This document shows positions 30,429 through 41,500 of a stretch of 64,000 nucleotides of DNA, in pieces; the stretch's first letter is position 1; each line of letters starts with the position of its first letter. Under the pieces are notes generated by a model that was not told where the DNA came from, did no database searches, and saw nothing but the letters and a program-made list of their open reading frames with translations. Both the position numbers and the translations under genes were made by a program. Source of the stretch: Dipteronia dyeriana (taxonomy: Eukaryota > Streptophyta > Magnoliopsida > Sapindales > Sapindaceae); the NCBI GenBank assembly GCA_032871835.1, contig CM065301.1, positions 12,098,413-12,162,412 on the forward strand, written 5' to 3'.

Positions 30429-31507
30429 ATTAGTACGTGACAATGTTTTACTAGTTTTTTTTATGTTTTATTTGCATTTTTAGTTCGCTACCACTTATGT
30501 AACATGTTTTATTTGGATTTTTTAATAAGTTATGACTTATATAATATGTTTTATTTAGATTCCAAACATGATTTGAAATAATAATCTATTATGGCTTTAT
30601 ATGTTATTATTATTTTTAAAATATAAATATATCTTATTTTATTTAATGGAACATGCCATATATGTGCTACCTTATACATGCTACATAGATACAAATAGTC
30701 AAATACATATTACCAACCTATTTGATTTGATACTGAGAAATCGCACATCCCTTCAATTAAACCAAGGAAATCCTATCAATTAAAAGGGATGTCAAGCACA
30801 CTCAGAATAACTCATTTCATATAATAAGCTGTTTTTTCATCTTATTTAAAACCAACAACTAACTTTACATTGGCATGAAAAAAATCCGTTTATAATTACT
30901 TCAACTTTTACAACGGTATTCAACTTAGATCTCCCGAAAGTAAAAGTAAAAAGTAAAAGATATTCCCGGGTCATGATATGAAGAGAGTGTTTTGTGAGGG
31001 TTGAGAGCATCTCTAGCATCCCTCCTTTAGTAATCCTATACATCCTTTCATAAATCTGAAGAATATAAGACTATAAGAGCATCCATAGGAAAAACTATTC
31101 AATTCTAATCAAAGGACCAACACAATGTATGCCCTCTAATCAAAGGAATACACAATTTAAATATCCAGCATTGTAAAACCAAGCAGAAACAAGCAAATTA
31201 TTTGTCCATCCAGCTGGGTAAAAGGCAATGCAGGAAGACAAACAATATTAGGAAATGTGACTCTTATGTAAAACCAAAATTAAGCCAACATATATTTCTC
31301 TCGCCTCAACAATTCAGTGACGATTTTCTATCCGGGTTGCATTGATATAGAAATGTCAAACCAAACAAAACTTCCAGAAGTTCCAACAAGCTCTAAAATA
31401 TTAAAACCATATCCAACTACAGACCAAAAAATTATAAAATCCGATAGAAAACGCTAATAACCATAGATAAGAAGAATCCTTCATACAGAAACACTGGCAT
31501 TCTGATC

Positions 31508-32736
31508 TTAGTCGAAAAGGCTGAAACCCATGTCCTGCAACAATACAGAATTACCAGTTAGGCAACGTAGACAACAATATATATATGATAAATGGCAAAA
31601 TTAAAACTTCAATTCAATAAAAGAAAGTTTACATCATCGGACTCTTCTTTTTCTTCCACTTTCTCCTCTTTTTTAGCCTCCGCAGCGGCAGGGGCAGCAC
31701 CACCACCTGCAGCAGCACCAGGGGCAGCAAATGCTACTGCACCTCCACCACCAGAAGGCACTGATGCCAATTTCTCCCTTCCACAGGCAATAAGCTCTGT
31801 GAGATCCTTTCCTTTAACTTCGGACAAGAGCAATTGCATCCTGTCATCATCAACCTCAGCCCCAACTGCAAAACAAAAAACCTCTCCAAAACTTAATATC
31901 ACACAAAAATACATGTCCTTGCTCGCAAAAAAAAAAAAACACTCCATTACAGTTTTCAACAAGCAATACCCAGAAACAGTATAAAAAAAGGGGAAAATCC
32001 TTTATAGGGTTCTCTTTAAATCAGTATCACCGTCTTTCTTTCTTGGTCTTCAAAATATACAAATGGTACAGCTCAAAATAAATTTCTTTCTGTTGCTAGT
32101 ACATTCACTTGGGTTTCTCAATAGAGCCACTATGACACGCAACATTTCAACCGACACTATTTGATCATGTTTAAGACCTTTCAGCTAAATTAAACAAAAA
32201 AATCATTCAAAATACAGTTAAATTTTGGCATGCTAAAAATCAATCCTTTCTTAGCAACAAGGACAACACTCCACAGACGATACCAACTTATTATATACAG
32301 GTTATCAAGGTATACAAATCAAATAATACTGCGTATTTCTACAAGGTAACATGAGAAAATAGAATGCAGACATTCTCGTTCTAAGAACTCGATGCAATAA
32401 AAAACAAGCACATAAAATTAAACAAACAAACAGACCTGGTTAAATCAGAGAAACTAATATGAAAATCAAACATAAAATTGTCAAAAATTTATTTTCACTT
32501 CTAAATTGAAGTCGAATGTAGTCAGTAAGGAAATATTGTTAGCATAAAAGCAAAAAATAATAATAATAACAAATAAAATAAATAAATAAAAATCATCCCC
32601 GTAAGAACAAATTGAAAATCCAAATCGTAAAGAAAATAAATGGAATACCTGATCCGAGAATTTTTTTCAAGTCTTCGGCTGAAGGGCTCGCGTTGCCGCC
32701 CAAAGCAGCGAGCAAATATGCAGCGATTAACTTCAT
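31508..32736 (-). CDS. RPP2: 60S acidic ribosomal protein P2
   Basis: Three coding exons on the - strand are joined in frame: 32649-32736 (starts [14 protein letters not shown]), 31633-31865 ([20 protein letters not shown] ... EESDD) and 31508-31534 (DMGFSLFD, stop). Introns have GT-AG ends (donors GTATTC and GTAAAC; acceptors TTGCAG). The product is 115 residues, the usual P2 size: a helical dimerisation domain, an Ala/Gly-rich hinge, an acidic Lys/Glu stretch, and the invariant C-terminal [11 protein letters not shown] that recruits elongation factors to the ribosomal stalk. The last eight residues sit alone in a 27-bp coding exon. A further intron probably lies in the 5' UTR (acceptor 'gagcag' two bases before ATG, donor near 32837). 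It is head-to-head with POL2, about 2.8 kb apart. Confidence 0.95.
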
Positions 32737-32899
32737 CTCTGCTCAAACCCCAGAAAATAATAACAATGACATCAAATCAAAACACCGAAACGATCGTGAG
32801 ATATACAAAAATAGAGTGAGAGGAGTAGTGAAATTACTTGTGAGACGAGAAGATTGGTTCCGGCTGCTATAGAATTTGAGAAGTTGCTCTCCTGTAGGT

Positions 32900-32953
32900 C
32901 TTAGGGTTTGTAAAAGAGTTTGGCAATGCAAGGATTATATATAGCTAGGGTTT
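32900..32953 (-). promoter_or_regulatory. P2 promoter: two telo-boxes and a TATA box
   Basis: On the - strand AAACCCTAG-type telo-boxes occur at about 32944-32953 and 32902-32910, with a TATATATAA box between them (about 32934-32944). Telo-boxes just around the start site are a hallmark of plant ribosomal protein promoters. The second one falls in the likely 5' leader. Confidence 0.75.
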
Positions 32954-33844
32954 GACCGTTCTTTTATTTCCTATATTACCTCTCTCTTTCTTTTGTTTCC
33001 TGTATTACCCCTTTTTTTGTAAATATTATAAGTTTCGACTATTATAACTGCTGAGACTCACCTACAACTACAAACACAATATAAACATCAATCGTATAAT
33101 TACTTTTATAAATTGTGAGAACATTTTTAACATAAATTTATAAAATGAGAGTGAAAAAAAAATATACATAATTTGTCTCGTACTGTCACACACAATATTA
33201 GATGGATATATATATATATATTCTTTCTTTTAATTAATTAAAAAAAAATATTTCTGAATTTTTTATTACTGATTGATAATTTAATTATATATTATTTACA
33301 TAATGTAAAAAACATGGAATACAGTATTAAGCAAGAAAAGGGGAGAAAAACAAAAAATATAGAAAACATTCTTTCCATTTACAGCTTAAACCATGAGTGT
33401 CTAGGATTCGATTCGATTCGATAGGATCCATTAGACCGATCAATCCATTTGATTGGATTGTTTGTGTAAAAACCTTCAATTTACGACTGACTTTTTTCAT
33501 GACAAACCACGTTATGACTATTTATAATAGATAAGTTAGGTATCTAATTACGACTCTTTGCTTCCTATATTCCAAATAACGTCAAAAGGTATATCATTTG
33601 ACATTACTATTAAAGAGATTTAATTGCACACACTCATTACTCATGTATGCTTTGTTCATCTTACATTTGTATTATAATTGTTTATATGTGTGTATTCTTT
33701 TTACAATCACACGTGCACTTCATTGTTAGATATAAATGTGGTTTTGTGTGGTGTAGTTCGTTTCCGTTTGATTGACCGAAAACGTTTGCGCATGCATGAT
33801 GGTGTGTTTGTTTTAGTGCGATAAGTGACCTATTGAAACAGTCA

Positions 33845-34065
33845 CAATGCGTGGATCCCTACTCGCAGAGTCACCTGCATGGATCCCTACCCGCTCAAAT
33901 TCCTACCCACGCAGTCACCTACGCACATTTCTCTAGAGATCTCTTTCTCTCAGTGCGCCTCCCTACCACTGCAATTACACATGCAAATCTCTAAAGAGGT
34001 TTCCTTCTCTCAGTGCGCGGGTCCTTACCCGCAATGTCACTCGTGAAAATCTTTCTAGATCTTCA
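33845..34065. repeat. Degenerate tandem repeat, ~57-60-bp period
   Basis: Units share 'gca.tcac', 'atttctctagagatctctttctctcagtgcgc'-like and 'ggatccctacccgc' words; about three to four diverged copies. It is CG-richer than the surroundings. Confidence 0.65.
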
Positions 34066-34409
34066 TGCTCCCGTTCCACAGTTTCAAGCGGTTCGGTTCC
34101 TTGTTTTATAATATTACATACTAGGCAAAAAAATATTATTAGACATGTAATTATGTAAAATTGCAAATGAAGTTTATTCAATAACCCGAAACTAAAATAA
34201 AAAAAAATATATAAAACAAAAAAAATTGAAATAAAACTCAAAAAAATTAAGTTGGTATTACACTTAATTTGTACTATAATTAAGTTGTCTACATATTCTC
34301 TCGAGATTTAGAGGAATCAAATGTCACACATTTCTTTTACTTTTGAGAGCCAATAGGCAAAAAAAGAAGTATTTTTTTTAAAAATAAAATAGCAAAAATA
34401 AAAGGTGGC

Positions 34410-34565
34410 TGGAACCGGAACCGGACCACCAGTTCCAATATGTTTTTTTTAAAGGAACCGGAACCGGAACCTTAAGGCTCACGGTTCCAGTCTGGTTCCG
34501 GGTTTTTTTTCTTACGATTACGGTTTGTTTCGGTTCGGTTCAGTTATACGATTTGAACCGAATCG
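34410..34565. repeat. GGAACC-rich repeat patch
   Basis: Repeated 'ggaaccgg' and its inverse 'ccggttcc/ggttcggttc' words surround poly-T tracts. It may be the remnant of a small element or a simple repeat. Confidence 0.6.
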
Positions 34566-34619
34566 CTATCATATGTAGCCCCAAGTAAACATTAAATGAA
34601 TAAATTTTTATTATTTATC

Positions 34620-34855
34620 GAATAGGATAAAGGATTTGTTAGAAAAACTATGATACAAATATTTATTCAATATTTGTTGCATTCCGAAAGCATGAAAAAA
34701 AGATTATAAGTAAAATATATATTTTTTAATTATGAAATGAAAAAGGATTCGTTAGAAAAACTAGACTACAAATATTTATTCAATATTTTTACATCCCGAA
34801 AGCAAAAAAAATCATTTGTAAGTAAAATATTTGTTTATTATGAAAAGGAGTGATT
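34620..34855. repeat. Diverged ~120-bp tandem duplication
   Basis: Two units share 'ggattYgttagaaaaact', 'acaaatatttattcaatat', 'cccgaaagca' and 'aagtaaaatat' in the same order, the first from about 34630 and the second from about 34745, with scattered differences. Confidence 0.8.
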
Positions 34856-35420
34856 TTATGATAAATACATAATAAAGCCTTATTTAAGGTATTGGTATAC
34901 CTCTGTATAGAGCCTCCAATGTTGGAGATCAATAAAAGAATTGAACAAGTTGCAAGTATTCTTGAATATGAACTGGGTAATTTAGGTCAGGAACCAAACA
35001 AGAAAAATCATAATATAATATTATAATTGTTCAATTGGGGATTGATTTTGTTGTTGTACTGAGGATTTGATTTTCAATAGGTTTGGATTTGGGTAATCTT
35101 TCAAAAAGAGTCATTTTGGGTGTGGTCTAAATTTGAGTTCGTGCTTCATTTCTCCTCCACCGAAATCGATGGAGGCCACTGATGAGTGTTCACTTATCTA
35201 TTTGATTTTTTAATAAAACAATTAATTAACTTTGATATATTTTTAAAGGTATCTTATTTTATTTCATATTTATATTTATATTCTCTTCCTGGATTTTTAT
35301 TTTATTTTTATTTACTTACAAATGTTATTTTACAAAAGGACCAAAATACTCCCAACGTTGTTAACAAGGCTCAGTTGGGCTGGACCCATTGCAGGAAAGC
35401 CCTCTGAAACAGAGGTCAGA

Positions 35421-35435
35421 TTTTGCGCGGGAAAA
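35421..35435. promoter_or_regulatory. E2F-type binding site in the POL2 promoter
   Basis: TTTTGCGCGGGAAAA matches the E2F consensus on both strands and lies 85-99 bases before the POL2 start codon. E2F factors switch on DNA replication genes at the G1/S boundary, so the site fits the gene's role. Binding is inferred. Confidence 0.8.
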
Positions 35436-35519
35436 TTGCCCTATTCCCTCTATCGTTTAGAGCGGCGTTAGCATACAGCAAGCACCAAACAGATCGCAAA
35501 TTCCACGGTAGTCAGTACA

Positions 35520-38500
35520 ATGGACCGAAGATGGGACCGCAGAGACCCTAGATTTTCCAAGAAGCAGAAGCTCATACGCACCGCCGAAGAGGAGCTCGAG
35601 TCCAAGCTCGGTTTCGATCTCTTCTCCGAAGGCCAAAGCCGCCTCGGTTGGCTTCTCACCTTTTCTTCCGTAAGTTCCCATTTTCAATTATAATCTCAGT
35701 GGTATATCTTATTTTAGGGTGTTCGTTTCTGGTTTTCAATTGTTTTGCTACTTGCTGCAGTCGTCATGTGAGGATTCAGAGACCCGCAAATCCTATAGTT
35801 GCATTGATCTTTATTTCGTTTCTCAGGTGAATTGTTTGAGTTTTAATTTGGAATATAATGATTTTTTTTTTATAACCTTTATGAAAATTCTGCTTTCAGT
35901 ATTTAATATATTGATTATTGGAATAAATTTGTCTGTTTTTGAGTATTGCAGGATGGTTCTACTTTCAAGGCAAAGTACAAGTTCCGTCCATACTTTTATG
36001 CAGCCACAAAGGTCGAATCCTAATTACATTCATTAATTTATTTTCCAATAACCCCTGTTTGTAGTGTATAGTTGGTAACTGTTGATGATTGATAATGTTG
36101 TTAATAATTCCAATGATCCATATGTTACAGGACAAAATGGAGATGGATGTTGAGGCATATTTGAGGAGACGATATGAAAGACAGATTGCTGATATCGTAA
36201 TTGCGAGAAAAGAGGACCTTGATCTGGTGAGTAACAGTATCTCCACCTCACAAGCTTTATGAATCATTCATTATTTAAACTCTTAGAGATGTATAATTGT
36301 TCAGCTTGTCTTTTGATCTTTGGTGCCTAAAGGGGATCTTTCGGGTTCAATATTAATTTCATAGCTTCAATGATGTTTGAGCACACCTAACTTTGAAATC
36401 ATATCTCTTGGTTAGGATGTGAATGTGATCATCATGACTTTAAAACTTTTCTTAAGTATATAGATTATTTGAACCATTGCTGTTTGGTCACTTCAGGAGT
36501 TGTATTAGTTCTATACTTTTAAATTTAGGCCGTGGCTAACTGGCTATCGCGATCAGTGGAATTTTGAAGAAGGGAGTAATTGGTTTTATGATTATTTTGA
36601 TTAGTTGTTGATTACTCTAGCGAGGTAAGCACATTTATTGCCTAAGTTCTGGTATTGGCGACATTATACTTGTAAAGAAGTTGATGATATGTGGTTGGAG
36701 AAGTTACGTGTTGCAACATGAAATCTAATTGTATTTTCATAAACTTCCATAGGTAGACCTGTTGGCTGAGGTGGTGGTTTTGAACCATTCAACTTCCTAA
36801 GCTAATATTGTACATCGATTTTTGGTGATTAATAGGGGACCAGACTCAAGTCTTGACTTATAATGAGTTGTGGAAATCATGTTATAATATATGAGAAAAT
36901 CATAGGTTTTGTCGTGCGGTTTAAGATCAACTGTTAAAGAATTCTGACAAGGCATTGTTTTTATCGTTATGGTTTACTATATTTACTCATTCTAAAGTTT
37001 AAGTTTGTCCTCATGAAAGCAAATGACTTTTTTGAGATGTGCTGTAAGTATGTATCCAGTTGAGGTTATTGTCAGGGGTATGGTAAGTACTTGAATTGTC
37101 ATCTGAGAATGAAATAAATAATTGCCATATTCTAAGAAATTATTTGGTATCGAGTAAATTTGATTAAATTTTAGTACGCCTGCTTTTCAATCAATGTGTA
37201 TTGCATAAAAGCAAAATGGGATGGATTTGCATCCAAAGTCTAATCCATGCATTTGTTTGCGAAAATTTGGCAAATTAAATGAAATGGAGAAGTTTCATTG
37301 GCCATGTAAAATGCAGGAAAAGAGGCTTAGTAACTGTAAGCATAAATGTCCCACAGACTACCATTCATTAGAGTTTCTCATCTTGGATCTACTTATGTTC
37401 AAAGTGGAAAGTTATTGAGTCTTGTTCTTCGAGGTAGTACATTGAGTAGATTGGGTTAATTTTATTAAACATAGCTAAACACAGATAACATGCTTGCTCA
37501 GTTACCAGAAAAGAGAAGCAGAAATGACTCAAATCCATTTTTAACATTATGTATGAAGCATGAGTTTTGTAGCAATAAATGCAAAAAAATAAAATAAAAT
37601 AATTGACACTTCTTATTGTTGAGTGTCATGCTCATGCTATATTGCTTCAGGGTCACAGTTTCTGTAGTTTAATTCTACTTCAGCATTAATCATCACTGCA
37701 TTGTTTTGTTCTTTTATCCTTTTGAGAACATTACTTCATGGATTAAATTTGTTTTTATCAGTTTATCACTTGGCCTGCAGTTATGGTTAAACTTGGCTGG
37801 TTTGTTTAGATTGTTTAAGAAATTGTTACTGGTTTTTACTGGAATAATGTGGCTGTTCATGCTTAAGTTGGTATAGCATTTATGCATGTTTTATTCTAAA
37901 AAATGTCTAATTTTTTCCCTGTTCATGGACAGAAAAATCATTTGTCCGGTTTATGCAAATCATACTTAAAAATATCTTTCGATACTGTTCAACAATTAAT
38001 GGATGTGAAGAAAGATCTATTACATGTCGTTGAAAGAAACCTGGAAAAGTTAGATGCATCAGAAGCATACGAGTCCATATTAACAGGGAAACGGTAAGGC
38101 GTCACAGTCCGGATAATTTGTATAAATAATTGATTTCGTGGCTCAAATTTTTTTAATATATAGAATAATTATCTATTCAGGATCAAACCTGAATTTTTTC
38201 TTACGGTCTCAAGGATTATCACATGCGATAATCCGTGTAAATTAATGTATAACTGATTATCACATGCGATAATCCTTGAGACCGCACTAAAAATTTCAGA
38301 CATGGTCCTTACTGGAGAAGGACCCTATATATAGAGTAACTTTCTAATGCGGGATCCTGCACTTGATAATATTTCTATATATATATATATATTTATCACC
38401 TATTGGTCACTTCTCCATTGGAAAACTCATTTTTATTTCTGTATTTGTTGTTTAGTATTGCATGGACTATTGGTACCTCATTTCAAATGGGCGTCACATG

Positions 38501-41500
38501 CTCCATTCCTAAGTCCATTTTGGTATTTGACTTGCAGAGATCAAAGACCTCAAGACTTTCTTGATTGCATAGTTGATCTTCGTGAGTATGATGTTCCTTA
38601 CCATGTTCGCTTTGCCATTGACAATGGTAATTTCTTATTTTTTCCTATTAGTGTTATGGAAGTTTTTGTGTTATTGCTATTTAAGTTGAAATGAATGTTG
38701 CATTTATACTTTCTTGACACCAAGAAATATCATTCTTCTCAGATGTACGATGTGGGCAGTGGTATGATGTTAGTGTTTCTAGTACTGGTTTGATGCTTGA
38801 GAAGAGGTTTGATCTTCTGCAACGTGCTGAAGTTCGTGTTTGTGCGTTCGATATAGAGACCACAAAACTTCCTTTGAAATTTCCAGATGCAGAATTTGAT
38901 GAAGTAATGATGATATCATACATGCTTGATGGGCAAGGCTACTTGATTATTAACAGAGAGGTACTTACGGGTTTTCTTTTTGGTTATGACTAATGCAAGA
39001 ATAGTTTTTATCCATGGCATGTGTTTTGACTTCATATTACAACTGTATAAACTGTATTACGTTTGTTTGACCTTACCTTTACCATGTGTAAGTCCAAGTG
39101 CCCAAATTGATGATATATATATTTTAAATAGTGTTGCACTTGAAGAACTCATTTGTTGAATTCTTCCATTTGAAAGTTGTCCTTTGACGATGTTAGTAAT
39201 TAACAAACCCCAAAGCTTAAGCTAATAGGAAATGACTCAACAATACTATTTAAGAACTCTAAATCTCTAACACATCCCTCACTTGCAAGACCAACAGGCT
39301 TGTCATGTGGCTCGAATTTAAGACAAGTATTTCTAAAAAGCTAATTAGTGATGCCTTAGTCACATTCCATATCGCTAGCCAATGAGGTCCTGGTGTGGTA
39401 TAGAAATCATGGATTCTTTTAATTAAGTAAACTCTTAGACTCTGTTGGGACTCATTGGTGAAGCATGTTTGCACAAAACTTGTGGCTTGAAACAAATTTG
39501 TGAGGGTGAAGAATGTTTGCGAGTTTGCATGAAACACAAACAAACAATATCGGTGACTTGTGAGTTGTGATGTTACATACTTAACATGTTACTTAGACAA
39601 TTGAAACAACGTTACAGAAATGCCTTAATTTTTTTTAACACGAGAGAGATATTTGAAGAAGATTGGTGGTCTATTGTGGACTTGTGGCTATTTTCCTTCA
39701 TTTTTGGGCTAAAAAATATTTATATGTTTTAAATTGGTATCTTACATTCTTATTCTTGTGATGTTTCCTATTCACATAGATGTCATTTATGTATTTTGTT
39801 TGTAATCTACTGTAGATTGTAATTGTAGTATGAATATTTCTCCATTGACTATATAGATTATAATAAGCTCACCTGTACTGCACTTGTCTTTAGTGTGTAG
39901 GGGAGGATATAGAGGATTTAGAGTATACTCCAAAACCAGAATTTGAAGGGTGTTTCAAGGTGACAAATGTGAAAAACGAGGTAATACATGGTTCATCAAT
40001 TTGGTAATGTGTAGTGGTTTTGGGATTTTAATGCACATCATTTTTTTGCCATCATATCATCTGGTGTCTCTTGCAGGTAGAACTTCTTAGACGGTGGTTT
40101 TCTCACATGCAAGAGGTGAAGCCTGGTATATATGTTACATACAATGGTGATTTCTTTGACTGGCCATTCCTGGAAACTAGAGCTGCTCATCATGGGATTA
40201 AGATGAGTGATGTATGTAGCCTATCCCTGTTAGTCACATATTCTTAAAACAATTTAATGACTTTGATCTTTTGCTTGTCTTCTCGATTGGATAATGAATC
40301 TGTTTACTTGTCTGCATGGGTTTTGCTCATTTGTAGCTCTGTTTGGATTTCCTTTGACACTGTACCTCCAATTATGCTTTTCAGTGAGCATCCTTTTTCT
40401 GCATTATTGGAGAGGTTGTACTATTGCCATTTTTGGTCATTGGTCTAGACTCTGGTAATAGGCTGTAGCTAAAGTCTTAAAGTTTACTCCGCCAAGAAGA
40501 TTTTGAAGTTAATTGTCAACTTGTTATATTGTTAGTTGTTACTCCTTTCTTTGTTAATGCAAACTGTGTATTTCCTGTTGGAGGCAAATTGTATATATTT
40601 AGAATCTTGTAATACAGAACTAGGATCCTAATAAATGTAAAAGGATAGAAGCTTGGAAGGCTCATGATAGTTATGATGTTACACAGGTAGCCTGATATAA
40701 CCTTGTTAAGTATGTGATTCACAAGAATGAATATTTAATACTTGTCATGCAGATGAACTTGTTGCTAATGCAAGTTTAGAATTATTAGATTTTTTATGTT
40801 TTAGAGCACCTCCAATGCAATACCAAATTAGTGTGTCAATGTTAAAATTTAGCATAGAGTGCAAATGCCTTCCACCAAGACAGTGCCAAATACTGTACCA
40901 AATTTGGCATATGCTATATTGTGCGCCAAATTTGGCACACAGTATAGCATATGCTAAATTTGGCACAACAATAAATGAACATTTTTTAATTACAAAAATA
41001 CCATTATATATTTTTTTTAAATATTTAAAATAATTTAAATTTAATATACATTAATGATATTTCAATCAAAATCTATTTCATCCGACCATTCTTCAGCATT
41101 TTAAAGAATGCATTAATGGTAAATGTTGACTTTCATAATTTTAATTAATAAAATAATAAAAATAATATATTAAAAACAACTGTGTATTGGAGTACAATGC
41201 TAAATTGTTGTGTCAAATATAGCATTTAACACTTTTTTGTGTCAAATTTTGCATTGACAATAAGACATGCATTGGAGATGGTCTTAATTGTTTCAGTAGT
41301 TAGTGCATTATGATATATTATGATATGCTACACTTAAAGTCTTACTTGGCACATAGTCTGCCAACTTAAGTTGTATTTTCTTATGTTTGTTGCGCTGATG
41401 GTCTATGAAGCTTCCAACATCTAACTTCTAACTTCTAACGTCTATCTTCTGGTATCCTTTTCTTTCCTGCGTTCATGGCTTATAAAAAAATCAGCATCAA

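Larger units (their letters stand above)
27831..31507. other. Intergenic DNA between NLR and P2 genes
   Basis: No gene is seen. The DNA is very AT-rich. Two small tandem duplications lie at 29103-29193 and 30351-30428. Positions about 29700-30300 are less AT-rich, have 'gaggtaagtat' and 'gtctggctcttaccaccatc' words, and look like an old non-coding LTR remnant, but no partner repeat was found in the window. Confidence 0.4.
32954..35420. other. Intergenic DNA between P2 and POL2
   Basis: No gene is seen. It holds a degenerate minisatellite (about 33845-34065), a 'ggaaccgg' repeat patch (34410-34500) and a ~120-bp tandem duplication (34620-34855). Open frames on both strands are short and low in complexity. 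Confidence 0.55.

Noticed and set aside
31592..31984. + strand open frame rich in Ala/Pro/Ser
   Set aside because: It is the antisense of P2 exon 2; the Ala/Gly-rich hinge creates a long open frame on the opposite strand.
33405..33422. 'gattcgattcgattcg' as a possible tRNA B box or regulatory array
   Set aside because: It is a simple short tandem run with no matching A box or cloverleaf nearby.
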